A DNA stretch of 64,000 nt from Jiangella rhizosphaerae. GTDB lineage: Bacteria; Actinomycetota; Actinomycetes; Jiangellales; Jiangellaceae. The stretch covers positions 35,831 to 99,830 of the forward strand of contig NZ_QUAL01000054.1 of the NCBI RefSeq assembly GCF_003579925.1. The letters run 5' to 3'. Of this stretch, positions 17,243 through 26,364 are shown one piece after another. Within the stretch, counting starts at the first letter, position 1; every line of letters begins with the position of its first letter. The notes beneath the pieces are model-generated. The model saw nothing but the letters and a program-made list of their open reading frames with translations, was not told where the DNA came from and made no database searches. A program made the position numbers and the translations under genes.

Positions 17243-18559
17243 ATGGGGCACCTGATGGGACGCGGCGCGATGCGGCGCCGCGCGGCGATCGGGGTCACGG
17301 CGGCCGCTTTGCTGGCCGTCTCGGCATGTGGCGGAGGCAGCACGGAGTCCGGCGACTCCGGCGAGGTGACGCTGCGCTTCGCCTGGTGGGGCAACGACGA
17401 GCGGGCGCGGATCACCCAGCAGGCCATCGACGCGTTCGAGGAGGAGCACCCGGACATCACCGTCGAGGGTGAGCCGCTGGACTTCGAGGGCTACTTCGAC
17501 CGCCTCGCCACCAGCGTCGCCGCGCGCGACGCCCCGGACGTCATCACCCTCGGCGGCGCCTACCCGCGCGAGTACGGCGACCGCGGCGCGCTGCTGGATC
17601 TGTCGACCGTGGCCGACCAGCTGCCCACGGACGACATCGACGAGGCGGCGCTGAGCAACGGGTTCTTCAGCGGCGTGCAGTACAGCATCCCCACCGGCGT
17701 CAACACCTATTGCGTCGTCGTCAACCCGGAGGTCTTCGCGGCTGCCGGCGTCCCGCTGCCCGACGACACCACCTGGACGTGGGACGACTTCGTCGCCATC
17801 GCCCAGCAGATCTCCGACGCCTCGCCGGAGGGCACGTACGGCGCGGCCGACCCGACCAGCGCGGACACCCTCGACCTCTACGCGCGCCAGCGCACCGGCG
17901 ACGGCCTGTACACCGAGGACGGCGGCGTCGCCATCGAGCCGGCCACCGCCGCGGAGTGGTGGACGATGACGAAGGCGATGAGCGAGTCCGGCGCCACGCC
18001 GCCGGCCACGCTCACGGCCGAGCTGGGCGGCCAGCCCTCGCCCGAGCAGACGCTGATGGGCCGCGGCCTGGCCGGCATGCAGCTGGACTGGAGCAACCAG
18101 CTGACCGCACTGCGCACGGCGTCGGGCGCGCCGCTGGAGCTGTTGCGGGCGCCCGGGGAGTCCGACGGCGTCGCGCCCGGCATGTGGCTGCAGGCGTCGC
18201 AGTCGTACGCCATCTCCTCGACCAGCGAGCACCCCGAGGAGGCGGCGATGCTCATCGACTTCCTCGTCAACAGCGAGGAGGCGGCGTCGTTCATCCTCGC
18301 CGACCGCGGGCTGCCGGCGAACGCCGAGGTCTTGGAGGCCATCACGCCGCAGCTGGACGAGCACACGACCGCCCAGGCGGAGTTCATCGCCGAGATCAGC
18401 GAGGACGTCAACCCCGACCTCGTCATCGGCCCGGCCGGTTCGACCGAGACCCGCAACATCGTCGTCCGGCTCAACGACGAGGTGCTCTTCGACCGGATGT
18501 CGGTCGACGAGGCCGCGACCTCGCTCGTCGACGAGGTGAGCGCCGCCATCGCGCAGTGA
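17243..18559 (+). CDS. Sugar ABC transporter substrate-binding lipoprotein (paralogue 1)
   Basis: 438 residues. Type II signal peptide with lipobox LLAVSAC, lipidated Cys29. The mature protein is a family 1 extracellular solute-binding protein (LRFAWWGNDERARITQQAID, DAPDVITLGGAYPREYGDRG, DDTTWTWDDF). It delivers a sugar or oligosaccharide to a membrane permease from outside. ATG 17243 follows GGAGAGAGGA. It is close kin to the proteins at 22940 and 26365 (shared PTGVN and LPDDTTWTWDD). It has no permease beside it on its strand; the pair at 21056-22916 is the likely partner. Its start region carries a CCGGT operator. Confidence 0.9.
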   Translation: MGHLMGRGAMRRRAAIGVTAAALLAVSACGGGSTESGDSGEVTLRFAWWGNDERARITQQAIDAFEEEHPDITVEGEPLDFEGYFDRLATSVAARDAPDVITLGGAYPREYGDRGALLDLSTVADQLPTDDIDEAALSNGFFSGVQYSIPTGVNTYCVVVNPEVFAAAGVPLPDDTTWTWDDFVAIAQQISDASPEGTYGAADPTSADTLDLYARQRTGDGLYTEDGGVAIEPATAAEWWTMTKAMSESGATPPATLTAELGGQPSPEQTLMGRGLAGMQLDWSNQLTALRTASGAPLELLRAPGESDGVAPGMWLQASQSYAISSTSEHPEEAAMLIDFLVNSEEAASFILADRGLPANAEVLEAITPQLDEHTTAQAEFIAEISEDVNPDLVIGPAGSTETRNIVVRLNDEVLFDRMSVDEAATSLVDEVSAAIAQ

Positions 18560-18580
18560 CGCGGCGCGGGTGCGCGCGAC

Positions 18581-19606
18581 CTAGGCCCCGTTCGCCGACG
18601 CCGCCGGGCCGGTGCTTCCGCGCACGACCAGGCGGGGCCGGAACCGGGCGTCGGCGGGCGGCGGCTCGCCGTTCAGCAGCGCCCACAGCCGCTGCCAGGC
18701 CCGCTCGCCGAGCTCGGTGGGCGGGACGGCGGCGGTGGTGAGCGGCGGCGTCGTGTACTGCGCGAACGGGATGTCGTCGAACCCGGCCACCGAGATCTGG
18801 CCCGGCACCGAGACGCCCAGCTCGTGCAGGCCCGACAGCGCGCCGAACGCCACGAGGTCGTTGTAGGCGATGACGGCCGTGCAGCCGTCGTCGAGCAGCC
18901 GGCCGGCGACCGCGTGGCCGTCGCTGAACGTCGCGCCGCACTCGTGCTCGACCAGCTCGACGCGTCCGGCCGCGGCGAACCCGCGCAGCGTACTGAGCCG
19001 CTGCAGGTTGGAGGCGCTGGTGGGCGGGCCGGCCAGATAGGCCAGCCGGCGGTGGCCCAGCCCCTGCAGGTGGGAGACGAGATCGCGGATGCCGGCCGCG
19101 TAGTCGACGGTGACCGACGGGACCGACAGGCCCACGGCGTCGCGGTTGACCAGGACGAACGGTGCCAGCTTGGGCGCGAGCGCGGCCAGCTCGTCGTCGG
19201 GCATGCGCGGTGCGCACAGCACCAGACCGTCGCAGCGCCGGCGCGCCTCGAGGGCGATCAGCCCCTCCTCGGCGACGTTCTCCTCGGAGTCGGCGACCAG
19301 CAGCCGATGCCCCTGGGTGGCGGCGGCGTGGCTGAGGCTGCGCAGGACGTCCTGGAACATCGGGTTGGCGAGGTCGGGCACGACCAGCGCGATGGTGGTG
19401 GTGCGGCCGACCGCGAGGCTGCGGGCGAGCACGCTCGGCTGGTAGTTGAGCGCGGCGGCGGCCCGCCTGACCCGCTCGGCCAGATGGGGCGCCACCGTGG
19501 AGCTGCCGTTCATGACGCGCGACACCGTCGCCCGGGACACCCCGGCCAGCTCGGCCACCCGGCTGATGGTGGCCGGCCGGGTGTCGTCGTCGGTCTCCGC
19601 CGTCAT
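18581..19606 (-). CDS. LacI-family transcriptional repressor of the sugar locus
   Basis: 341 residues. N-terminal LacI helix-turn-helix with hinge (ISRVAELAGVSRATVSRVMN). The periplasmic-binding-type effector domain follows (TIALVVPDLANPMFQDVLRS, VTVDYAAGIRDLVSHL, SVAGFDDIPFAQYTTPPLTT). ATG 19606 has GGGAGGGGG upstream. It is transcribed after a Gfo/Idh gene on the same strand, with 74 bp between them. The CCGGT near-palindromes at four nearby promoters are its likely operators, one of them in front of its own transcription unit. The effector is presumably a sugar made or imported by the locus. Confidence 0.92.
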   Translation of the reverse strand: MTAETDDDTRPATISRVAELAGVSRATVSRVMNGSSTVAPHLAERVRRAAAALNYQPSVLARSLAVGRTTTIALVVPDLANPMFQDVLRSLSHAAATQGHRLLVADSEENVAEEGLIALEARRRCDGLVLCAPRMPDDELAALAPKLAPFVLVNRDAVGLSVPSVTVDYAAGIRDLVSHLQGLGHRRLAYLAGPPTSASNLQRLSTLRGFAAAGRVELVEHECGATFSDGHAVAGRLLDDGCTAVIAYNDLVAFGALSGLHELGVSVPGQISVAGFDDIPFAQYTTPPLTTAAVPPTELGERAWQRLWALLNGEPPPADARFRPRLVVRGSTGPAASANGA

Positions 19607-19680
19607 GGTCCCCCTCCCCGGCGTGCCCGTCGACACGGACGAGGCACTGATCGTATCGCTCACGACATTGGTCGGTCGGC

Positions 19681-20838
19681 TCACTGGGACCCCACCGTTC
19701 CGGCCCATGGCAGACCCTGCTCCCGAAAGGTGCGCAGCGTCGTGGCGGCGTGGTCGACGGCGTCGTCGACGCCGCTCACCACGGCGTGCGCGCCGGGGCC
19801 GTCGCCGACGAGGACGCGGTGCGGTTCGGCGATGCGCACCGGCGGCGGCGACGTGCGGACAGCCTCGAGCACCTCGGTGAACGCGCCGGACCGCTCCAGC
19901 GGGGAGATCAGCGGCACCGACGGGTCGCGCCGGTGCGCCAGCAGGTTCTCGAGCAGGTCGGTGAACGGGAACTCCCGTGTGGTGGTGCCGCCTGCGGTCG
20001 TGACGTCGACCCGGCCGGTCTTGTACCAGAGCACCGCACGGCCCCGGCTGCCCACGACGACGACGTACGGCTCGCGCGACTGGCTCGCGCACAGCGTCAG
20101 GGCCGCGACGACGGTGCCGCCGCGCCGCGTCGTGACGCGCACGCACGAGGTGTCGTCGGCCTCGATGTCGTTGGCCCGGAACAGCTCGGTGTGCACGCCG
20201 GCGAGGTCGCCGCGGCGGTCGCCGCCGTCGACGCGCAGCGCCGTCGCCAGTGCGTGGGCGAGCGGGTTGGTGACCACGCCGTCGACCACCGGGCGGCCGT
20301 CGAGCACGCGCCGGCCGGCCCAGGCCGACCGCTGCCAGTACGCCCGCGTGCGGACCCAGGCGCCGGCCGCGCCCACCCCGCGGACCTCGCCGAGGACGCC
20401 GTCGGCGACCAGCCGCCGGACGTGCTCGACCGCCTCGGTGCCGAAGCTCTGGAACCCGACCTGGACGCGCCGGCCGGTGCGGGCCAGCCGTTCGGCCAGC
20501 GCGTCGAAGCCGGCGAGCGTCGGCGCGGGCGGCTTCTCCAGCAGCACGTCGGCGCCGGCCTCGAGCGCGGCCTCGGTGAGGTCGACGTGCCGGTGGATGG
20601 GGGCGGCCACGACGACGACGTCGGGGCGCACCTTGTCGAGCAGCTCGGGCAGGCCGTCGGTCCACGGCGTCCCGGCCGGCACGCCGTCGAGGTCGGGCGA
20701 CGGCGGCCGCGGGTCGCAGACGCCGGCCAGTTCGGCGGCGCCCGACGCGGAGAGCGCGGCCAGCCGGCGCAGGTAGGTGGCGCCATAGCCGTAGGCACCG
20801 GCGAGCACGACGCGCGTGGGGGCCGGGCGGCTGGTCAT
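19681..20838 (-). CDS. Gfo/Idh/MocA-family oxidoreductase
   Basis: 385 residues. The N-terminal Rossmann domain binds NAD(P) (VVLAGAYGYGATYLRRL) and contains the family EKP motif in DVLLEKPPAPT. The C-terminal alpha/beta domain has GRPVVDGVVTNPLAHALATA, where the usual catalytic D/H pair would lie. Family members oxidise or reduce hydroxyls of sugars, inositols or nucleotide sugars; this substrate is unknown. ATG 20838 has GGAGG five bases upstream. It is divergent from the permease operon and precedes lacI, so it probably belongs to the same regulon. The catalytic Lys/Asp/His set is less canonical than in the second Gfo/Idh protein at 27739. Confidence 0.85.
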   Translation of the reverse strand: MTSRPAPTRVVLAGAYGYGATYLRRLAALSASGAAELAGVCDPRPPSPDLDGVPAGTPWTDGLPELLDKVRPDVVVVAAPIHRHVDLTEAALEAGADVLLEKPPAPTLAGFDALAERLARTGRRVQVGFQSFGTEAVEHVRRLVADGVLGEVRGVGAAGAWVRTRAYWQRSAWAGRRVLDGRPVVDGVVTNPLAHALATALRVDGGDRRGDLAGVHTELFRANDIEADDTSCVRVTTRRGGTVVAALTLCASQSREPYVVVVGSRGRAVLWYKTGRVDVTTAGGTTTREFPFTDLLENLLAHRRDPSVPLISPLERSGAFTEVLEAVRTSPPPVRIAEPHRVLVGDGPGAHAVVSGVDDAVDHAATTLRTFREQGLPWAGTVGSQ

Positions 20839-20865
20839 GGACACCTCCGGGGGTGGTGCTGGCGA

Positions 20866-20877
20866 GTAACCGGTATC
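20866..20877. promoter_or_regulatory. LacI-type operator before Gfo/Idh-lacI
   Basis: GTAACCGGTATC, 28 bases upstream of the Gfo/Idh start codon on the minus strand. Same motif as the sites at 17101, 17198 and 20967. Confidence 0.55.
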
Positions 20878-20941
20878 TCAGCGTAGCCTACCGCCACGAG
20901 CAGGAGGTTCACGCCCACGCGCTCCAGACTCTTGCCCGCGA

Positions 20942-20978
20942 TTGACACCCGACCGTACGCTTGCTAGAAATCGGTATC
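20942..20978 (+). promoter_or_regulatory. Promoter with overlapping LacI-type operator for the permease operon
   Basis: TTGACA (20942-20947) and TAGAAA (20965-20970), separated by 17 bp, form a near-consensus housekeeping promoter. GAAATCGGTATC (20967-20978) overlaps the -10 box, so repressor binding would block polymerase. The first gene of the operon starts at 21056 after a GAGGAGGT ribosome site. Confidence 0.7.
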
Positions 20979-21055
20979 TCGACGGACAGCGCTTTCCGTG
21001 GTCCCCGTGGCCGCGACCGTGCCCGTCGATCACAGAGACCGCGAGGAGGTCACCG

Positions 21056-22033
21056 ATGACCACCGTCCCGACGTTCTCGCGCGGGCGGGCGCCCGGCGAG
21101 CCACCACCGCAGGCGGCGCCCGACCCGCCCGCGCCGCGCCGGAACCGGCGCAGTCCGCTCGCCAAGCGTGAGGGACGGGTGGCCTACCTGTTCCTCGCGC
21201 CCTGGTTCATCGGGATGGTGGTCATCACCATCGGACCGATCCTGGGCTCGCTGTACCTCTCGTTCACCGAGTACAGCCTGCTGCAGCCGCCGGAGTGGCT
21301 GGGCCTGGACAACTACCGGCGCATGCTCGACGACGAACGGCTGCACACCGCGCTGCGGGTGACCTTCACCTACGTGTTCGTGTCGGTGCCGCTGCAGCTG
21401 GCGCTGGCCCTCGCGCTGGCGTTCTTCCTCGACCGCGGCGTGCGGGGCCTCGCGCTGTACCGGTCGATCTACTACCTGCCGTCGCTGCTCGGCGGCAGCG
21501 TGGCGATCGCCATCCTGTGGCGGCAGATCTTCGGCACCGAGGGCCTGATCAACCAGCTGCTCGGCATGGTAGGCATCGAGGGCGAGGGCTGGGTCTCGCA
21601 CCCCGACCACGCGCTGTCCACGTTGATCGTGCTGAACGTGTGGACGTTCGGCGCGCCGATGGTGATCTTCCTGGCCGGGCTGCGGCAGATCCCGACGATG
21701 TACTACGAGGCGGCCGAGGTCGACGGCGCCGGCGGGTTCACCAAGTTCTGGCGCATCACCATCCCGCTGCTCACGCCGATCATCTTCTTCAACCTCGTGC
21801 TGCAGATCATCGGGTCGTTCCAGACGTTCACGCAGGCGTTCATCGTCAGCGGCGGCACCGGCGGACCGGCCGACTCCACGCTCTTCTACACGCTCTACAC
21901 CTACCAGCGGGGCTTCGGCTCGTTCGAGATGGGCTACGCGTCGGCGCTGGCCTGGGTCCTGCTGGTGATCATCGCCGGGTTCACGGCGGTGAACTTCCTC
22001 GCGGCGAAGCGGTGGGTGCACTATGGCGACTGA
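21056..22033 (+). CDS. Sugar ABC transporter permease (MalF/UgpA type)
   Basis: 325 residues. Six membrane helices follow a Pro-rich cytoplasmic tail (first helix VAYLFLAPWFIGMVVITIGP). The EAA loop that contacts the ATPase is YYEAAEVDGAGGFTKFWRI, near residue 220. It forms a heterodimeric channel with the next protein. ATG 21056 follows a strong GAGGAGGT site. It is the first gene of an eight-gene operon to 31042 and overlaps the second permease by 11 bp. No ATPase gene lies in the operon. Confidence 0.93.
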   Translation: MTTVPTFSRGRAPGEPPPQAAPDPPAPRRNRRSPLAKREGRVAYLFLAPWFIGMVVITIGPILGSLYLSFTEYSLLQPPEWLGLDNYRRMLDDERLHTALRVTFTYVFVSVPLQLALALALAFFLDRGVRGLALYRSIYYLPSLLGGSVAIAILWRQIFGTEGLINQLLGMVGIEGEGWVSHPDHALSTLIVLNVWTFGAPMVIFLAGLRQIPTMYYEAAEVDGAGGFTKFWRITIPLLTPIIFFNLVLQIIGSFQTFTQAFIVSGGTGGPADSTLFYTLYTYQRGFGSFEMGYASALAWVLLVIIAGFTAVNFLAAKRWVHYGD

Positions 22034-22916
22034 CCTCGAATCGATCGCCGCGCCCGATCCCGCGGCCCTGGCCGCCCGGCGCCGCCGCGACGGCCGGAAG
22101 CGGCGGCTGCTCAAGCACGTCGTGCTCATCATGTTCGGCTTCGCGATGCTCTATCCGCTGCTGTGGATGGTGTCGAGCTCGTTCAAGCCGTCGGACCTGA
22201 TCTTCCGCGACGTGTCGATCATCCCGAGCGAGTTCGACTTCAGCAACTACACCGACGGCTGGAACGCCCTGGCGCGGCCGTTCCACCACTACCTGATCAA
22301 CTCGGCGATCATCGTCGGGTTCTCGGTGGTGGGCAACCTGCTCAGCTGCGCGATGGCGGCCTACGCGTTCGCCCGGCTGCAGTTCCGCGGGCGGCGGCTG
22401 TTCTTCGCCGCGATGCTCGGCACGATCATGCTGCCGATCCACGTGGTGATCGTGCCGCAGTACATCCTGTTCTCGGAGCTGGACTGGATCAACACCTACT
22501 ACCCGCTGATCGTCCCGAAGTTCCTGGCCACCGACGCGTTCTTCATCTTCCTCATGGTGCAGTTCATCCGCGGGCTGCCCCGCGAGCTGGACGACGCCGC
22601 GCGCATCGACGGCTGCGGCCACTTCCGGATCTTCTGGCGGATCATCATGCCGCTGTGCCTGCCGGCGCTGGCGACCACGGCGATCTTCACCTTCATCTCG
22701 GTATGGAACGACTTCTACAGCCAGCTGATCTTCGTCACCGACCCCGACCTCTACACCGTGCCGGTCGCGCTGCGCACGTTCGTCGACTCCCAGGGCGAGT
22801 CCGCCTGGGGGCCGCTGTTCGCGATGTCGCTGGTCGCGCTGGGGCCGATCTTCGGCTTCTTCCTGGCCGGGCAGCGCTACCTCATGCGCGGCATCGCCAC
22901 GACCGGCATCAAGTGA
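22023..22916 (+). CDS. Sugar ABC transporter permease (MalG/UgpE type)
   Basis: 297 residues, six membrane helices (HVVLIMFGFAMLYPLLWMVS first). The EAA loop is ELDDAARIDGCGHFRIFWRI, near residue 195. It pairs with the preceding permease to form the import channel for sugars delivered by the lipoproteins of this locus. Its start lies inside the upstream gene, so translation is coupled. The second binding protein starts 23 bp after its stop. Confidence 0.93.
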   Translation: MATDLESIAAPDPAALAARRRRDGRKRRLLKHVVLIMFGFAMLYPLLWMVSSSFKPSDLIFRDVSIIPSEFDFSNYTDGWNALARPFHHYLINSAIIVGFSVVGNLLSCAMAAYAFARLQFRGRRLFFAAMLGTIMLPIHVVIVPQYILFSELDWINTYYPLIVPKFLATDAFFIFLMVQFIRGLPRELDDAARIDGCGHFRIFWRIIMPLCLPALATTAIFTFISVWNDFYSQLIFVTDPDLYTVPVALRTFVDSQGESAWGPLFAMSLVALGPIFGFFLAGQRYLMRGIATTGIK

Positions 22917-22939
22917 CCCCTCCCGAGAGGACCTTCTGC

Positions 22940-24223
22940 ATGCGTACCCCCCGTGTCCTGGCCGTCGCCGTGCCGGTCGCCGCGCTGCTCGCCGCCTGCG
23001 GTGGCGGCGACACCACCGGTGGTGACGGCGACGTCGTCGAGCTGCGCTACGCCTTCTGGGGCAGCGACGACCGGGCCCAGATGACGCAGGAGATGATCGA
23101 CGCGTTCGAGGCCGAGAACCCGGACATCCGCGTCGAGATCGACTACGCGGACTTCGGCGCCTACTTCGACAAGCTGGCCACCTCGGTGGCGGCGGGCGAC
23201 GCGCCGGACATCATGACGATGGGCGGGGCGTACCACAGCGAGTATGCCGGGCGTGGCGCGCTGCTCGACCTGGGCGAGGTCGACGACATCATCCGCACCG
23301 ACGACATCGGCGACGACATCCTGGCGCACGGCACCATCGACGGCTCGTTGTACGCGATCCCGACCGGCGTCAACGGCTACGCGATGGTGGCCAACCCCGC
23401 GGTGTTCGCGGCGGCCGGGCTGGAACTGCCCGACGACACCACGTGGACGTGGGACGACTTCGCCCAGCTGTGCACGCAGATCGGCACCGCCCTCGGCGAG
23501 GAGGGCTACGGCGCGCAGGACCTCACCAACCACAACACTCTCGCGCTGTGGGCCCGGCAGCACGGTGAGCAGCTCTACACCGAGGACGGCGAGCTCGGCC
23601 TCTCGGCCGGCACCCTCACCGAGTGGTGGGAGTTCTCGCTGGAACTGCGCGACTCCGGCTGCACGCCGCCGGCCACTCGGACCGAGGAGCTGGCCAGCCA
23701 AAGCGCACCGGAGCAGACGCTCATCGGCACCAACACCGGCGGCATGGCGCTGGTCTGGTCGAACGTGCTCGAGGCGCTCAGCACCGCGTCGGGCGAGGAG
23801 CTGCGGCTGCTCATCCCGCCGGGCGTCGAGGGCGGCGAGCCGGGCTCATGGCTCGGGCCGTCGATGTACTACACCATCTCGGCGCGGACCGAGCACCCCG
23901 AGGAGGCCGCCCGGTTGGTCGACTTCATGCTCAACGAGCCGGCCGCGGCGGAGTCGTTCCTGACCGACCGCGGCCTGCCGGTCAACACCGAGGTGCGTGA
24001 CGCCATCGTGCCGCAGCTCACCCCGGTGCAGCAGGCCGAGGCCGAGTATCTCGACCGGCTCCAGGAGGTCGTCGGTGAGCCGGTGCCGCCGGCGCCCGTC
24101 GGGTCCACCGAGACCGCCGGCATCGTCACCCGGCTCAACAGCGAGGTGCTGTTCGACCGCATGACGCCGGGCGGCGCCGCCGAGCAGGCTCTCGCCGAGA
24201 TCGGGACGGCGCTGGACCGATGA
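22940..24223 (+). CDS. Sugar ABC transporter substrate-binding lipoprotein (paralogue 2)
   Basis: 427 residues. Lipobox ALLAAC with lipidated Cys20. A family 1 solute-binding protein with the same landmarks as its paralogues (LRYAFWGSDDRAQMTQEMID, IPTGVNGYAMVANP, LPDDTTWTWDDF, TEHPEEAARLVDF). It sits directly after the permease pair and is the most likely cognate binding protein. GAGAGG lies about 10 bases before ATG 22940. Its stop overlaps the start of the hydrolase gene (ATGA). Differences from the other two in the ligand-cleft region suggest related but not identical ligands; this is inference. Confidence 0.92.
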   Translation: MRTPRVLAVAVPVAALLAACGGGDTTGGDGDVVELRYAFWGSDDRAQMTQEMIDAFEAENPDIRVEIDYADFGAYFDKLATSVAAGDAPDIMTMGGAYHSEYAGRGALLDLGEVDDIIRTDDIGDDILAHGTIDGSLYAIPTGVNGYAMVANPAVFAAAGLELPDDTTWTWDDFAQLCTQIGTALGEEGYGAQDLTNHNTLALWARQHGEQLYTEDGELGLSAGTLTEWWEFSLELRDSGCTPPATRTEELASQSAPEQTLIGTNTGGMALVWSNVLEALSTASGEELRLLIPPGVEGGEPGSWLGPSMYYTISARTEHPEEAARLVDFMLNEPAAAESFLTDRGLPVNTEVRDAIVPQLTPVQQAEAEYLDRLQEVVGEPVPPAPVGSTETAGIVTRLNSEVLFDRMTPGGAAEQALAEIGTALDR

Positions 24224-26325
24224 GTATCGACCGCCGCGCCCTGGTGTCCCGGCACCACGTCGAGCTGACCGAGCTGGACGGACGCTCCCCGTTGTCGGTC
24301 GGCAACGGCGAGTTCTGCTACACCGTCGACGTCACCGGGCTGCAGACCTTTCCGGACCTTTACCCGGTGGAGTCGCGTGACGGCGGCCCCGACGGCACGC
24401 TGCTGGGCACCCAGGCGCAGTGGGGCTGGCACACCGTGCCGGCCGGCGACGGCGGTTCCGGCTTCCGGCTCGAGGACACGCTGATCACGTACGACACCCC
24501 GCGCGGACCGGTGCCGTACGCGGACATGACCGGCAGCATCGGCGCCGGCGGCGACCGCACCGACTCACCGGCCGAGCTGTGGCTGCGGGCCAACCCACAC
24601 CGCCTCGACCTCGGCCGCATCGGCCTGGAGCTGCTCGACGCCGACGGCCGGGCGCGGCCGGTCACGCCGGGGGACCTCTCCGGCGTGCGCCAGGTGCTCG
24701 ACCTCTGGCACGGCGTCATCGACAGCACGTTCATCCTGTGCGGCGAGCCGGTCCGGGTCCGGACGGTGTGCCACCCCGACGCGGACGTGCTGGCCGTCCG
24801 CATCGTCTCCGACGCGGTCCGGGCCGGCCGGCTCGTGGTGCGGCTGGCGTTCCCGTACGGGTCGCAGAGCTGGCACGACGCCGCCGACTGGACGCGGCCG
24901 GAGGCGCACCGCACCACCCTGCAACGCACCGCCGGCGGCTGGCGGGTGGACCGTGAGCTGGACGCCGACGGGTACGCCGTCGCCGTCACCGCCACGGAGG
25001 GGCTGACGGTGACGCAGACCGGCGCGCACGTGCTCCGGGCCGCCGCCGTCGGCACCGCCACACTCGACCTCGTGGCCGGCTTCGCGCCGTCGGCCGCCGC
25101 GCTGCCGCCGTCCGCGTCGTTCGAGGAAGTGCACGCCGCCGCGGCGCGGCACTGGCCGGAGTTCTGGTCGAGCGGCGGCGCCGTCGAGCTGGCCGGCAGC
25201 GCCGACGAGCGGGCCGCGGAGATCGAGCGGCGCACCGTCCTGTCGCAGTACCTCACCGCGGTGAACTGCGCAGGATCCCTGCCGCCGCAGGAGACCGGAC
25301 TGGTCTGCAACTCCTGGCGCGGACGGTTCCACCTCGAGATGCATTGGTGGCACGCGGCGCACTTCGCGTTGTGGGGCCGGCCGGAGCTGCTGGCCCGCAG
25401 CCTGCGCTGGTACCACTCGGCGCTGGACGCGGCCCGGGCGACGGCGAAGCTGCAGGGCTACGCCGGTGCGCGCTGGCCCAAGCAGGTCGGGCCCGACGCA
25501 CGCGAGAGCCCGAGCCCGATCGGCGCGTTCCTCATCTGGCAGCAGCCGCACCCGATCCATCTGGCCGAGCTGCTGTACCGGGCCGCGCCCAGCCGCGAGG
25601 TGGTCGAGGAGTTCGCCGAGATCGTCTTCGCGACCGCCGAGTTCATGGCCGACTTCCCCGTGGCGACCGAGCGCGGCTTCCAGCTGGGCCCGCCGGTCAT
25701 CCCGGCGCAGGAGTCGTACGGGTCCATCCGGGCGCGGGCGACCAACCCGACCTTCGAGCTCGCCTACTGGCACTGGGCGCTGGAGACCGCGCAGGCCTGG
25801 CGGGCGCGCGCGGGCCTGCCGCCGCACGAGCGGTGGAGCGCGGTGGCCGCCGGGCTGGCGCCGCCGCACGTGCGCGACGGCGTCTACACCGCCATCGACG
25901 TCGAGCCGTACACCGTCCGCACCGATCACCCGTCGATGCTGTGCGCCCTGGGCGTGCTGCCGGAGACGCCGCTGATCGACCCGGCGATCATGCGGGCCAC
26001 CCTGCACGACGTGCTGGCCGACTGGGACTGGGACAGCACGTGGGGCTGGGACTACCCGGTCCTCGCGATGACGGCCGCGCGGGTCGGCGAGCCGGAGCTG
26101 GCCGTCGCAGCCCTCACCATGCCGGCGGGCAAGAACGAGTTCCTCCCGAACGGTCACAACCGGCAGACGTCGTCGCTGCCGCTGTACCTGCCGGGCAACG
26201 GGGGAGTGCTGGCGGCCGTCGCGCTGATGGCCGCGGGCTGGGACGGCGCCGGGAGGCAGGCGCCGGGATTCCCGGACGACGGGCGGTGGACGGTCCAGGT
26301 CGAAGGACTCGTCCCCGCTCCCTGA
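24220..26325 (+). CDS. Putative (alpha/alpha)6-barrel glycoside hydrolase, family uncertain
   Basis: 701 residues without a signal peptide, so cytoplasmic. The N-terminal 270 residues look like a beta-sandwich (SPLSVGNGEFCYTVDVTGLQ). From about 330 on the pattern fits a six-hairpin barrel (FHLEMHWWHAAHFALWGRPE, WPKQVGPDARESPSPIG, FLIWQQPHPIHLAELLYR, WDWDSTWGWDYPVLAM). This build resembles GH65/GH95-like enzymes, but I cannot place it in a numbered family. Acidic residues in the Glu-Met-His-Trp-Trp and Asp-Ser-Thr-Trp-Gly-Trp-Asp-Tyr segments are candidate catalytic positions. Co-translation with the binding protein suggests it cleaves the imported saccharide. Confidence 0.6.
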   Translation: MSIDRRALVSRHHVELTELDGRSPLSVGNGEFCYTVDVTGLQTFPDLYPVESRDGGPDGTLLGTQAQWGWHTVPAGDGGSGFRLEDTLITYDTPRGPVPYADMTGSIGAGGDRTDSPAELWLRANPHRLDLGRIGLELLDADGRARPVTPGDLSGVRQVLDLWHGVIDSTFILCGEPVRVRTVCHPDADVLAVRIVSDAVRAGRLVVRLAFPYGSQSWHDAADWTRPEAHRTTLQRTAGGWRVDRELDADGYAVAVTATEGLTVTQTGAHVLRAAAVGTATLDLVAGFAPSAAALPPSASFEEVHAAAARHWPEFWSSGGAVELAGSADERAAEIERRTVLSQYLTAVNCAGSLPPQETGLVCNSWRGRFHLEMHWWHAAHFALWGRPELLARSLRWYHSALDAARATAKLQGYAGARWPKQVGPDARESPSPIGAFLIWQQPHPIHLAELLYRAAPSREVVEEFAEIVFATAEFMADFPVATERGFQLGPPVIPAQESYGSIRARATNPTFELAYWHWALETAQAWRARAGLPPHERWSAVAAGLAPPHVRDGVYTAIDVEPYTVRTDHPSMLCALGVLPETPLIDPAIMRATLHDVLADWDWDSTWGWDYPVLAMTAARVGEPELAVAALTMPAGKNEFLPNGHNRQTSSLPLYLPGNGGVLAAVALMAAGWDGAGRQAPGFPDDGRWTVQVEGLVPAP

Positions 26326-26364
26326 CCGAACGACCAGGGAACGACCAGACCCCGAAGGAGTGGG

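Noticed and set aside
19607..20665. Extension of the LacI regulator frame through the Gfo/Idh gene
   Set aside because: The extra sequence is Arg/Pro-rich shadow; ATG 19606 has a strong ribosome site and the usual LacI helix-turn-helix start.
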